A stretch of 64,000 bases of DNA, taken from a bacterium (GTDB taxonomy: Bacteria; Campylobacterota; Campylobacteria; Campylobacterales; Sulfurimonadaceae). The stretch is taken from the NCBI GenBank assembly GCA_018822665.1, contig JAHJJX010000019.1, positions 62,001 to 126,000 of the forward strand, in the 5' to 3' direction. How positions within the stretch are numbered: the first letter of the stretch is position 1; every line of letters begins with the position of its first letter. Positions 25,751 to 34,629 of the stretch are shown one piece after another. A program made the translations under genes and the position numbers. Under the pieces are notes generated by a model that saw only the letters and a program-made list of their open reading frames with translations, was not told where the DNA came from and made no database searches.

Positions 25751-28700
25751 CTACTGCTTTGCCCACTTTCTTCTCAAGTCAAGCGTATTTGGATATTCCA
25801 AGCTTGCAGGAATATTTTGAAAATAAAAGATTTTTTTGTCTTTTTGTTTTTCTTTTGTCAAAACAGCTCTTTTAGCACCATTTACATCCGTGAGACTCTG
25901 TTTTATAAGTGCTGCTGAAACATATTCAACCTCACCTTGCGTATGATTAAAGTCCCAAAATCTATTGATTCTTCTTGATTCCGCTTCATTGGAATTCACA
26001 GGAAACGTATCATAAGTTCTTCCGCCCGGATGTGATACAAAATAACTCATACCGCCGATAGATCTTTGGTTCCATTTATCTACCACATCAAATACAAGGG
26101 GAGTGTCTACTCCGATTGTAGGATGAAGGGCGGACCAAGGTTGCCATGCCTTGTATTTAACACCGGCTACAAATTCACCCTCAACACCGGTAGGGCTAAG
26201 AGGAACGACAACAGAGTTACATGTAAGCACATATCTTTCTGGTGTAAAATGAGTAACTTTAACCTGAACACGCTCTAGTGAAGAGTCAACATATCGTGAT
26301 GTGCCTTGAGAGCTACTTTCTTCACCTAAAACATTCCAAGGTTCGATTGCCGCACGCAATTCAAGATGAAAGTTTTCAACTGTAGCCATACCGTAAAGTG
26401 GAAATCTAAACTCAAAAAACGGATCAAACCAATCCAGTCTAAATGGATATCCCTCATTATTTAAAAATTCAACGATATCTCTTAAATCCTCTTTTACATA
26501 ATGCTCAAGTAAAAATTTGTCATGAAGCTGTGTTCCCCAGCGAACAAGCTTATGTTTATAAGGTTTTTTCCAAAATAATGATACCAATGTTCTCACTAAA
26601 AGCATTTGCAACAGTGCCATTTGTGGGTGTGGCGGCATATCAAATGCCCGGAGTTCTAAAATACCAAGTCTTCCCGAACTAGAATCGGGAGAGTAAAGCT
26701 TATCAATACAAAATTCTGAACGGTGCGTATTTCCTGTTATATCTGTAAGCATATGACGGAACAGTCTGTCTGTGAGCCAAAAAGGAACTTCTTCATTTTG
26801 TGGAATCTGAGAAAAAGCAATCTCCAACTCATAAAGATTTTCCAATCTTCCCTCATCAACACGCGGCGCTTGTGAAGTAGGCCCGATAAATGCACCTGAG
26901 AAAAGGTATGAAAGACCAGGGTGATGTTGCCAAAACGTAATTAAGCTTCTTAGCAGTTCCGGGCGTCTTAGAAGCGGACTGTCAGATGGTTTCATCGCAC
27001 CGATAGTTACGTGATTTCCTCCACCTGTTCCTGTATGTTTGCCATCGAGCATGAATTTTTCCGTACCCAATCGTGATTGTCTTGCATCATCATACAGAGT
27101 GAAAAGATTGTCGCTTAAATCCTTCCAAGATGTTGCCGGCTGGATATTCACTTCAATAACGCCAGGGTCAGGTGTAACTTTTATGGTATCTAATCTTAAA
27201 TCATGTGAAGGCTCGTATCCTTCCAAAACAACTTTTATGTCTAATTTTTTGGCAACTGCTTCGATGGAGACCGCAAGATCTAAAAATGCTTCTGTATGGT
27301 TAAGAGGCGGTAAAAATATATATAATTTTCCATCTCTGACTTCTATATTGAGAGCAGTTCTTACAAAAACATCATCTTGTGGGTCTTTGAGTCCCAATGC
27401 TTTCATCTCTTCATATCTTTTTTTAGCATCTTTTCTAAGCTTGCTGAATTTTGACACTTCTGCAAAAAGATCAGGCTCAAAATGTAAAGGGAGTTCCTCT
27501 GTAGGCTTTTGTGTAAGGGAGTCTATTGGAAGTCTGAGTCCTAAAGGAGAATTCCCTGGTATTAAAAAGAGTTCGCCTCTTCTAAATTTCCATCCTGAAG
27601 TAATCCACTTGGTTTCTCCAAAATTGAGCGGAAGAACAAAACCAACTGAATTATTTAATCCTTGGCTAAGAACTTTTGCTATATTTTGTCTTTCAAGTGA
27701 GTCTTTTAAATCAGCTTTCATTGGATTAACATCCATAGGAAGCTCCGCCTCTTTCATAATATAATGGATTGGATCTTCGTAAGCATTGATAACATTTTTA
27801 TCGCTTACACCCAAAGTGAGCGCTAATTCTTTTATAAAATTTTCTGCATCCTCCGTTGTATAGCTATATGTTTCATTCATATCTGCAAAAAGGTCAGGAT
27901 TTTTCCAAATATCTTTTTTGTCTTTTCTCCAGATTATAGATGTCTGCCATCGAGGGATAGGTTCACCAGGATACCATTTTCCTTGAGCATAATGAAGAAG
28001 TCCCCCTTTTGTAAACGAACCTAAAAGCCTTCTTGCGAGCTTGTCGGCAAGTTCTCTTTTATGTTCACCGTCTGCTTCTGTATTCCATTGCGGCGATTCC
28101 ATGTCATCAATGGACACAAAAGTAGGTTCACCACCCATAGATAACCGGACATCATTTTCTTTAAGCTCTTTATCAATCTCAAATCCTAGCTTATAAATAG
28201 CATCCCATTGATCATCGCGGTAAGGTTTCGTGACACGAGGTGATTCAAAAACTCTCGTTACCGTATTTGAATATTCAAACTCAGTTTCACATTTATCGCT
28301 TAAACCTTCTATGGCATGTGCACTTTCAAACGATGGCGTACATGCTAGCGGAATATGACCTTCTCCTGCAAAAAGTCCACTTGTTGCATCAAGACCTAGC
28401 CAACCCGCACCCGGAATAAAAACTTCCGTCCATGCATGTAAATCTGTAAAGTCTTCTTCCGGTCCGCTTGGTCCATCGAGCGATTTGACATCCGCTTTGA
28501 GTTGCACCAAATAACCGGACACAAATCTTGCAGCAAGCCCTAAATGACGAAGTACTTGAACAAAAAGCCAGGCATAATCCCTACAACTTCCAAGCTTTTT
28601 GTCAAGTGTCGTTTCGCAAGTTTGCACACCACTTTCAAGTCTGATTGTATATTTGAGATATTTGTAAATCTCAAGGTTTAAATAAACTAAAAAGTCATTA

Positions 28701-29122
28701 ATGGGTCTTGGCGTTAAATCAAGAGATTTAATAAATTTTTTTAATTTTTTACCCTCTTCAGTAATTTCAAGATAAGGAATAAGTTCTTTTTTTAATTCAT
28801 CTTTATACTCAAAAGGAAAATCTTTTGCATAATCGTCTACAAAGAAATCAAAAGGGTTGATGGTAATCAAATCAGCCAGAATTTCAACATCAATTCCAAA
28901 TTCTTTAACTTTTTCAGGAAATACGATACGAGCCAAATAGTTTCCAAATGGATCTTGCTGCCAATTGATAAAATGATCTTCAGGAGTAATTTTTAAAGAA
29001 TAACTTTCAATAGGTGTTCTGCTGTGAGGAGCAGGGCGCAGTCTGATGACATGTGGCGAGAGCGATATATATTTATCATATTTATAGTGCGTTTTATGGG
29101 ACAGTACAACTTTTAGTGACAT
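25751..29122 (-). CDS. Transglutaminase-like domain fused to DUF2126
   Basis: The protein is 1123 residues from ATG 29122, chosen for the AAGGAAG site 7 bases upstream and because the family normally begins at MSLKVVLSHKTHYKYD. Residues 1-300 form a transglutaminase-like unit with Cys in LGSCRDYAWLFVQVLRHLGLAARFVSGYL, His in FTDLHAWTEVFIPGAGW and Asp in LGLDATSGLFAGEGHIPLA. The remaining 800 residues are DUF2126 (DVRLSMGGEPTFVSIDD, LHYAQGKWYPGEPIPRWQ, DPGVIEVNIQPA, TGTGGGNHVTIG), which itself looks related to carboxylate-amine ligase/glutamine-synthetase-like folds. This architecture is widespread next to ATP-grasp/alpha-E fusions. It is first in the three-gene minus-strand operon. Confidence 0.9.
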   Translation of the reverse strand: MSLKVVLSHKTHYKYDKYISLSPHVIRLRPAPHSRTPIESYSLKITPEDHFINWQQDPFGNYLARIVFPEKVKEFGIDVEILADLITINPFDFFVDDYAKDFPFEYKDELKKELIPYLEITEEGKKLKKFIKSLDLTPRPINDFLVYLNLEIYKYLKYTIRLESGVQTCETTLDKKLGSCRDYAWLFVQVLRHLGLAARFVSGYLVQLKADVKSLDGPSGPEEDFTDLHAWTEVFIPGAGWLGLDATSGLFAGEGHIPLACTPSFESAHAIEGLSDKCETEFEYSNTVTRVFESPRVTKPYRDDQWDAIYKLGFEIDKELKENDVRLSMGGEPTFVSIDDMESPQWNTEADGEHKRELADKLARRLLGSFTKGGLLHYAQGKWYPGEPIPRWQTSIIWRKDKKDIWKNPDLFADMNETYSYTTEDAENFIKELALTLGVSDKNVINAYEDPIHYIMKEAELPMDVNPMKADLKDSLERQNIAKVLSQGLNNSVGFVLPLNFGETKWITSGWKFRRGELFLIPGNSPLGLRLPIDSLTQKPTEELPLHFEPDLFAEVSKFSKLRKDAKKRYEEMKALGLKDPQDDVFVRTALNIEVRDGKLYIFLPPLNHTEAFLDLAVSIEAVAKKLDIKVVLEGYEPSHDLRLDTIKVTPDPGVIEVNIQPATSWKDLSDNLFTLYDDARQSRLGTEKFMLDGKHTGTGGGNHVTIGAMKPSDSPLLRRPELLRSLITFWQHHPGLSYLFSGAFIGPTSQAPRVDEGRLENLYELEIAFSQIPQNEEVPFWLTDRLFRHMLTDITGNTHRSEFCIDKLYSPDSSSGRLGILELRAFDMPPHPQMALLQMLLVRTLVSLFWKKPYKHKLVRWGTQLHDKFLLEHYVKEDLRDIVEFLNNEGYPFRLDWFDPFFEFRFPLYGMATVENFHLELRAAIEPWNVLGEESSSQGTSRYVDSSLERVQVKVTHFTPERYVLTCNSVVVPLSPTGVEGEFVAGVKYKAWQPWSALHPTIGVDTPLVFDVVDKWNQRSIGGMSYFVSHPGGRTYDTFPVNSNEAESRRINRFWDFNHTQGEVEYVSAALIKQSLTDVNGAKRAVLTKEKQKDKKIFYFQNIPASLEYPNTLDLRRKWAKQ

Positions 29123-29268
29123 AAGAAACTTCCTTGTGAAATTGATTGTTTTATCTGAATGTAACACTTCACACTTATTATAACAGCATAAAGGTTATTT
29201 TAGAGAACAAATTTTGTATAAATATAAAACATAAGCAAACTGATTTTATCTATGATGAATAAAATATT

Positions 29269-29291
29269 AAAACCTTCCTCAGGAAGGTTTT
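29269..29291 (-). terminator. Terminator of the folD-trpB operon
   Basis: AAAACCTTCC (29269-29278) pairs with GGAAGGTTTT (29282-29291) around a 3-base loop, overlapping the trpB stop codon. On the minus strand it is followed by TTTTAATATTTT. Confidence 0.85.
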
Positions 29292-30492
29292 AGTTGTCAA
29301 AGTTTAATAAATCTTTTGCCTGAATCATATCTTTATCACCGCGACCCGAAATATTTACAATGATGAGCTTATTTTTGATATTTGGCAATTTTTTTAAGTA
29401 TGCAACCGCATGAGAACTCTCAAAAGCAGGGATAATTCCCTCTTTTTGTGATAACCATACAAAAGCATCAATTGCTTCTTGGTCTGTTATATTGTCATAG
29501 CTCACTGATTTGTTGTCATTATGAAAAGCATGCTCAGGTCCAATGCCGGGGTAATCAAGTCCGGCAGAGATAGAGTGTGCTTCTAAAACTTGACCATCCT
29601 CATCTTGAAGTAAATAACTCATCTGTCCGTGCAATACGCCCGGACGACCTTTTTTAAGGGAACATCCGTGCTTATTTGTTTCTATGCCAAGCCCACCGGC
29701 TTCAATACCTATGCATTCAACCTCTTCATCTTCAAGAAAATGTTGAAAAGTTCCTATGGCATTACTTCCGCCGCCTATGCAGGCAATGACATGGTCAGGC
29801 AGACGGTTTTCTTTTTCTAAAATTTGAGCTCTTGCTTCATAGCCTATGATAGCCTGAAAGTCTCTCACCATCATTGGATAAGGGTGTGGACCTGCAACAG
29901 TTCCTATGATGTAAAAAGTATCCCTTGCGTTTGTAACCCAGTGGCGAATCGCATCATTCATTGCATCTTTAAGTGTTTTTGAGCCACTCTCAACAGAATT
30001 TACTTTTGCTCCCAAAAGTTTCATACGAAAGACGTTTAGTTCTTGTCGTGCAACATCTTTTGCACCCATAAAAATTTCACATTTCAAATCTAAAAGTGCG
30101 CAAATCGTTGCTGTTGCAACTCCATGTTGACCGGCACCCGTTTCAGCTATAATTTTTTTATAGCCAAGTCTTTTAGCCATAAGTCCTTGCGCTATGACAT
30201 TATTTACTTTATGTGCACCGGTATGGTTTAAATCTTCTCTTTTAAGATAAATTTTAGCGCCAAGCTCATCTGAAATATTTTTTGCAAAATAAAGCGGGGA
30301 AGGGCGGCCGACATAATCCTTGAGATAATAATCCACTTCACTCCAAAATTCTTTATTGAAGCGGATACTTGCATACTCTTCTTTTAATTTTAAAAGTGCC
30401 GGCATTAACGTTTCAGGAACATACCTACCACCAAACATTCCGAAATGTCCATTTTCATCAGGATCAAATTTTGACGCACTAGGAATATACAT
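29290..30492 (-). CDS. trpB: Tryptophan synthase beta subunit
   Basis: TrpB condenses indole with serine to give tryptophan using PLP. The 400-residue protein is of the standard TrpB1 type: [17 protein letters not shown] at the start, the PLP lysine in [14 protein letters not shown] near residue 90, [26 protein letters not shown] for phosphate binding and SGRGDKD near the end. The partner trpA is not in this window; trpB here sits at the end of a mixed housekeeping operon. Its start overlaps the apt stop by one base. Confidence 0.97.
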   Translation of the reverse strand: MYIPSASKFDPDENGHFGMFGGRYVPETLMPALLKLKEEYASIRFNKEFWSEVDYYLKDYVGRPSPLYFAKNISDELGAKIYLKREDLNHTGAHKVNNVIAQGLMAKRLGYKKIIAETGAGQHGVATATICALLDLKCEIFMGAKDVARQELNVFRMKLLGAKVNSVESGSKTLKDAMNDAIRHWVTNARDTFYIIGTVAGPHPYPMMVRDFQAIIGYEARAQILEKENRLPDHVIACIGGGSNAIGTFQHFLEDEEVECIGIEAGGLGIETNKHGCSLKKGRPGVLHGQMSYLLQDEDGQVLEAHSISAGLDYPGIGPEHAFHNDNKSVSYDNITDQEAIDAFVWLSQKEGIIPAFESSHAVAYLKKLPNIKNKLIIVNISGRGDKDMIQAKDLLNFDN

Positions 30493-31040
30493 TAATCAAC
30501 CTCTACTAAAGTGTAAACATTTGTTGTCTGTTTTAGATTTTTGATTCCATCTAAAAAATTCAGACCAATCACAAAGCAAGCTTCAACGCAATTTGCTCCT
30601 GCCTGATTTATAAGTTTTGCAGCTGCATTTGCAGTTCCTCCGGTTGCGATTAAATCATCTATGAGGAGAACCTTGGCATGTGGAATAGAACTAAAAGCAT
30701 CGAGATGAACCTCTATCTCATCTATGCCGTATTCAAGTGAATATTTTTCACTTATGGTTGTGTAGGGAAGTTTGCCTTTTTTTCTAATGGGCACAAAACC
30801 GATGCCAAGCATTTGCGCAAGTGCCGCACCAAATATAAAACCTCTGGCATCAATACCTGCGATAAAATCTAGATTATACTCTTTATATTTTTGATAAAGA
30901 TGGTTCATTAAGACACCATAAGCTTCTTTATTATTTAAAAGAGTTGTAATATCTTTAAAAATAATTCCAGGCTGTGGAAAATCTTTTATATCACGAATCG
31001 CATTTGTAATAATTTTTTTTTCTGTTTGGCTTAATTTCAA
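30492..31040 (-). CDS. apt: Adenine phosphoribosyltransferase
   Basis: Apt salvages adenine to AMP using PRPP. The 182-residue protein has [36 protein letters not shown] and the PRPP-binding motif [17 protein letters not shown] near residues 124-140, all typical. It lies between the small coiled-coil gene (9 bases upstream) and trpB. A GGCATGTGGA copy at 30675-30684 encodes Pro-His-Ala. Confidence 0.96.
   Translation of the reverse strand: MKLSQTEKKIITNAIRDIKDFPQPGIIFKDITTLLNNKEAYGVLMNHLYQKYKEYNLDFIAGIDARGFIFGAALAQMLGIGFVPIRKKGKLPYTTISEKYSLEYGIDEIEVHLDAFSSIPHAKVLLIDDLIATGGTANAAAKLINQAGANCVEACFVIGLNFLDGIKNLKQTTNVYTLVEVD
30675..30684 (+). repeat. GGCATGTGGA motif copy
   Basis: Exact 10-mer within apt, in context CTTGGCATGTGGAATA; the gene strand reads Pro-His-Ala. 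Confidence 0.7.
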
Positions 31041-31049
31041 TTTAATTCC

Positions 31050-31382
31050 TTACAATAGTGCATCTATACGGCTTTCAAGTGCCTTGATTTTTCCGTTTAG
31101 ACGGTCTGTTTCTTGTCTGTGTTTGGCATTTCTTTGCTTGAGAACTTTGAGTTCATTTTTTAATTTTGTTAATTCATCACTTAAAATATCAACATTGCCT
31201 AAAGCTCTTTGAAGCTGAATTTGATATTTTCTAATCAGTATTTCCGCTTCTTGAAGCGTTAGCTTCATTAAGTCATTACTTCTTTGTTCTTTGTTTGTGA
31301 TACTTTTAAAGTAAAACATTTTAACGAATAAATATACAGATAAAATAGATAAGATTGTTAAAAGTGACCATTCCCAGAACAT
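31050..31382 (-). CDS. Small membrane-anchored coiled-coil protein
   Basis: The function of this 110-residue protein is unknown. One membrane helix occupies about residues 5-25 (LLTILSILSVYLFVKMFYF), followed by a long charged heptad-like region (about 35-110) predicted to be coiled coil, ending in KALESRIDALL. It resembles short DivIC-like or generic anchor proteins only in architecture, and I do not claim homology. It lies between rpiB and apt with short gaps, in the same operon. Confidence 0.65.
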   Translation of the reverse strand: MFWEWSLLTILSILSVYLFVKMFYFKSITNKEQRSNDLMKLTLQEAEILIRKYQIQLQRALGNVDILSDELTKLKNELKVLKQRNAKHRQETDRLNGKIKALESRIDALL

Positions 31383-31398
31383 GTTAATCCTTCTTTTG

Positions 31399-31839
31399 TT
31401 ACTTTGGCTGTATAGCTTCTATTTTCTCAACTCTTCGAGTATGTCGACCGCCCTCAAAGCTTGACGCTATCCATGAATCTAAAATGGATTCGGCCACACC
31501 TTTTCCAACAATGCGTTCACCAAAACATAAAATATTAGCATCATTATGTCCACGAGCAACCTGCGCTGTATAGGCATCATGGCAAAGTGCCGCTCTGATT
31601 CCTGAAAAACGGTTAGCAACCATGCTCATACCGATGCCTGAACCGCAAATGAGTATGCCTTGTGAAGAGTTGTCTTCTAAAACTCTTCTGCAAACTTTAA
31701 CAGCATAATCAGGATAATCCACTCTGTCTTTGGAGAATGGACCAAGGTCTATGACTTCATGCCCTTTTTCTTTTAATAGCGCAACTGTATAATCTTTTAA
31801 ATCAATACCGGCATGATCGGTACCTATGTAAAATTTCAT
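31399..31839 (-). CDS. rpiB: Ribose-5-phosphate isomerase B
   Basis: RpiB interconverts ribose-5-phosphate and ribulose-5-phosphate. The 146-residue protein has the family start YIGTDHAGIDLKDY, the catalytic Cys region ILICGSGIGMSMVANRFSGIRAALCHD near residues 66-92 and NILCFGERI. It is 12 bases from the M50 protease gene. Confidence 0.96.
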   Translation of the reverse strand: MKFYIGTDHAGIDLKDYTVALLKEKGHEVIDLGPFSKDRVDYPDYAVKVCRRVLEDNSSQGILICGSGIGMSMVANRFSGIRAALCHDAYTAQVARGHNDANILCFGERIVGKGVAESILDSWIASSFEGGRHTRRVEKIEAIQPK

Positions 31840-31851
31840 CTTTTTTTCCTT

Positions 31852-32535
31852 TTATGATAATAGTAGTTTTATAATTGTCTGTACAGGCATTAGAAGCAAA
31901 TAATCTTTTAAAGGTGTCATCAATACGATTAAAACTACAATTATTCCATATCTTTCATTTTTATAAAAAAACTCTGCGATAGAATTTACTTTATGTTTTA
32001 ACGCCAAGTGCATAATAAAATGTGCTCCGTCGAACTGAGGAATAGGGAGTAGATTAAATACTCCAAGCACAACATTGATAATAAGAAGCTGAAAAACAAA
32101 TATATATAAAAATATATACATAAGTCCATCTGCTGATGTCGGTTGATGCATTGACATTATAGCTATGGATGCAAAAGCAGCCAGCGTAAAGTTATAGACA
32201 ATACCTGCCAAATCAACCTGCATAGCTGCATTGTATCCGCCTCTGTTTATAACAGTAGACATATTAATGGGTACAGGTTTGGCCCAGCCAAATAAAAATC
32301 CGCTCTCGCCCCCTAGCAGTATAGGTAAAAAATACATAGTTGCAGGAACAATAATAGTACCGACCAAATCAACATGGATAAGCGGATTGACAGATAATCT
32401 GCCGGCATTTTTAGCTGTATTGTCTCCGTATTTATACGCCACCCATCCATGCATAATTTCGTGACCTATTATGGCCACCGCTAACGCTAAAACAGCTGCC
32501 GATATTTTTAATATATCAATAAATTCCATGGTCAT
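31852..32535 (-). CDS. Site-2-protease-like M50 family membrane metallopeptidase
   Basis: A 227-residue intramembrane protease of the short, PDZ-less M50 type. The zinc motif HEIMH is near residue 26-30 in the first membrane helix, with the third ligand in NLLPIPQFDGAH near residue 165-177; several further hydrophobic segments are present. Its substrate is unknown; such proteins often cleave membrane-anchored regulators or signal peptides. The gene overlaps the end of lepB by 20 bases, so the two are translationally linked, a neighbourhood that would suit signal-peptide handling. The start could instead be the Met two codons later. Confidence 0.87.
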   Translation of the reverse strand: MTMEFIDILKISAAVLALAVAIIGHEIMHGWVAYKYGDNTAKNAGRLSVNPLIHVDLVGTIIVPATMYFLPILLGGESGFLFGWAKPVPINMSTVINRGGYNAAMQVDLAGIVYNFTLAAFASIAIMSMHQPTSADGLMYIFLYIFVFQLLIINVVLGVFNLLPIPQFDGAHFIMHLALKHKVNSIAEFFYKNERYGIIVVLIVLMTPLKDYLLLMPVQTIIKLLLS

Positions 32536-33325
32536 CTTTATCGAGTTTTATTCTTTCTTCTCTTGCCAAATCAAGATAAAAAGAGTCTTCCAAATCTGTC
32601 GGAGTCTTGCCGATTCTGTCCCATCTGATTTCCCAGTTGTCATTTACGCTAAAGTAAATAAACCAAGGGGTTCCTTCAATGTTTTCATAAGGAACTGCTC
32701 CCCAAAAACGGCTGTCATTTGAATGGTCACGGTTGTCACCCATCATAAAATAATTGTCTTTTTCAACTTTTATAGGAGCAAAATTAAACAAGGGCATAGG
32801 ATATCTTCCGTCATTGATGATTTTATCATCATTATGAATTCCGGGATGGTTTTTCCGATATGGATTTTTAACCCAAAGTTGTCCTGAAAAAACCATTATC
32901 TCGTATTCTTTAAAATTCTCTTTTATCCATTCATCACCTTCTCTATGGTGAATATATAAATCTTTATCTAAAACAAAAAGTTCATCATCGGGAAGCGCTA
33001 CACATCTTTTGACAAAATGCTGTTTTGTATTGTGTGGATATCTAAAAATAACAATATCACCTCTGTTTGGCGTGTCCCCGTCCATTAGACGAAGTTTATC
33101 GCTCCACGGCATAATGGACATCTCTAAAAAAGGGATGTGGGGCATTGCGATACCATAGGCAAATTTTTTAGCAAAAAGATGATCACCTATTAAAAGTGAA
33201 TCTTTCATAGAACCAGAAGGGATTCTGAAGGCTTGGGCGATAAAAAATATGATGAACAAAACTATGATAATAGTTCCTGTCCATGAATTTGAAAATTTAT
33301 ATGTTTTATGTAAAAATTCTTTCAT
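32516..33325 (-). CDS. lepB: Signal peptidase I
   Basis: LepB removes signal peptides from exported proteins at the periplasmic face of the inner membrane. The 269-residue protein has an N-terminal membrane helix (about 17-35), catalytic Ser in FRIPSGSMKDSLLIGD near residue 38-41, catalytic Lys in KQHFVKRCVALPDD near residue 110, and box E GDNRDHSNDSRFWG. It follows folD directly, with no gap. Confidence 0.96.
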   Translation of the reverse strand: MKEFLHKTYKFSNSWTGTIIIVLFIIFFIAQAFRIPSGSMKDSLLIGDHLFAKKFAYGIAMPHIPFLEMSIMPWSDKLRLMDGDTPNRGDIVIFRYPHNTKQHFVKRCVALPDDELFVLDKDLYIHHREGDEWIKENFKEYEIMVFSGQLWVKNPYRKNHPGIHNDDKIINDGRYPMPLFNFAPIKVEKDNYFMMGDNRDHSNDSRFWGAVPYENIEGTPWFIYFSVNDNWEIRWDRIGKTPTDLEDSFYLDLAREERIKLDKDDHGIY

Positions 33326-34183
33326 TTATACTCTTTTACTTGCATTTATTTTTGCAGCTTTAAATGTATTGCTTAAAAGCATGGCAATTGTCATCGGGCC
33401 TACGCCGCCTGGAACAGGAGTGATGTAAGAACATTTTTTACTGACATTTTCAAAGTCAACATCACCGACGAGTTTGCCATTATCGGCACGATTGATTCCG
33501 ATATCTATAATAACGGCATCTTGTTTCACCATATCTTCTTTAATAAGATTGATGACCCCGACACCAACTAAAAGTACATCTGCTTTTAAAGTGTGTTTTT
33601 TTAAGTCATCCGTAAATATGTGACATATCTCAACTGTTGCATTTGCATTTAAAAGAAGGGCTGCCATAGGTTTTCCTACGATGTTTGAAGCGCCTACAAC
33701 TACACAGTTTTTACCTTTTACATCAATGTTGTATTCTGCCAAGAGATGCATTACTCCAAGTGGCGTACATGGTACAAATCCGTCTAAACCGGTCGTCAGT
33801 CTGCCTACATTGTACGGATGGAAACCATCTACGTCTTTGCTCGGGTCTACCAACTCTAGTATTTTTGTAGTGTCTATCTGAGGAGGAAGCGGCAATTGTA
33901 TCAAAATACCGTCAATATTAGGATTTTTGTTCATCATAATAATTGTATTTTCTATTGCATCTTGAGAAATATCTTCCGGCATTTCATGTGTTACTGAGTA
34001 AAAACCCACTCTGTCACAAGCCTTCTTCTTCATGTTGACATAAGCTGCGCTTGCTTCATCATGGCCTACTAAAATTACAGCTAATCCAGGAACTATTCCC
34101 GCTTCTTTTTTTAACTCTTTTACTTGTAAATGTACTGTTTGTTCTATTTTTTGTGAGAGCGCCTTACCATCGAGTAGTTGCAT
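33326..34183 (-). CDS. folD: Bifunctional methylenetetrahydrofolate dehydrogenase/cyclohydrolase
   Basis: FolD interconverts methylene-, methenyl- and formyl-tetrahydrofolate. The 285-residue protein has YVNMKKKACDRVGF with catalytic Lys near 56, DGILIQLPLPPQI, KDVDGFHPYNVGRL, VVVGASNIVGKPMA and the end motif PVPGGVGPMTIAML. It is the first gene of a seven-gene minus-strand operon that runs to trpB. Confidence 0.97.
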   Translation of the reverse strand: MQLLDGKALSQKIEQTVHLQVKELKKEAGIVPGLAVILVGHDEASAAYVNMKKKACDRVGFYSVTHEMPEDISQDAIENTIIMMNKNPNIDGILIQLPLPPQIDTTKILELVDPSKDVDGFHPYNVGRLTTGLDGFVPCTPLGVMHLLAEYNIDVKGKNCVVVGASNIVGKPMAALLLNANATVEICHIFTDDLKKHTLKADVLLVGVGVINLIKEDMVKQDAVIIDIGINRADNGKLVGDVDFENVSKKCSYITPVPGGVGPMTIAMLLSNTFKAAKINASKRV

Positions 34184-34245
34184 TTAAACCTCATAAATTA
34201 TTTTTTCGATAATATATCGTTTTTATGATAAAAGGTCGCTTTACA

Positions 34246-34629
34246 ATGAAACATCTATTTTTTTTGCTTGTCCCTCTTTTTTTACTCGGGGAAACTACTT
34301 TTATAACACCCATTGAGTATGCGTCTCAACTCTATAAAAATCCAAGAGGCATAGGCTGTCAGCACTGTCACGGCAATAAGGGAGAGGGGAAAATTATAGC
34401 CAATTACATAGACAAAAAAGTGGAAAAGAGTTTTGGCGGGCCCGTTATAAATAAACTTGATTTTCAAAAATTTTATACGGCTTTGAATGTTAGAAAACAA
34501 GGTATGCCTCGATATTTTTTAACAGACAGAGAAATTCAGGCACTTTATCTTTATTTGCATCCGACTGAGATTAAAAGCAATAAAAAAGAACTCTCAAAAC
34601 AAAAACAAAGTGTTCAAAATGTCAAATGA
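34246..34629 (+). CDS. Periplasmic monoheme cytochrome c
   Basis: From ATG 34246 (127 residues; the ATG at 34225 has no visible ribosome binding site) the protein has a signal peptide (MKHLFFLLVPLFLLGE) and one heme-binding CQHCH motif near residue 38. A Met within KQGMPRYFLTDREIQALYLYL is a likely axial ligand. It is a class I type small cytochrome, presumably an electron carrier in the periplasm. The C-terminus is a Lys/Gln-rich tail. It overlaps the start of the CitE-like gene by 11 bases, an unexpected pairing of a periplasmic redox protein with a cytoplasmic lyase. Confidence 0.85.
   Translation: MKHLFFLLVPLFLLGETTFITPIEYASQLYKNPRGIGCQHCHGNKGEGKIIANYIDKKVEKSFGGPVINKLDFQKFYTALNVRKQGMPRYFLTDREIQALYLYLHPTEIKSNKKELSKQKQSVQNVK

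Noticed and set aside
27039-27764. A 241-codon plus-strand frame opposite the transglutaminase-DUF2126 gene
   Set aside because: It is antisense to a clearly conserved coding region, with Ser/Phe/Lys-rich composition typical of shadow frames.
34225-34245. Upstream ATG for the cytochrome c gene
   Set aside because: No ribosome binding site precedes it, and the added residues would put charged residues before an otherwise normal signal peptide; ATG 34246 fits better.
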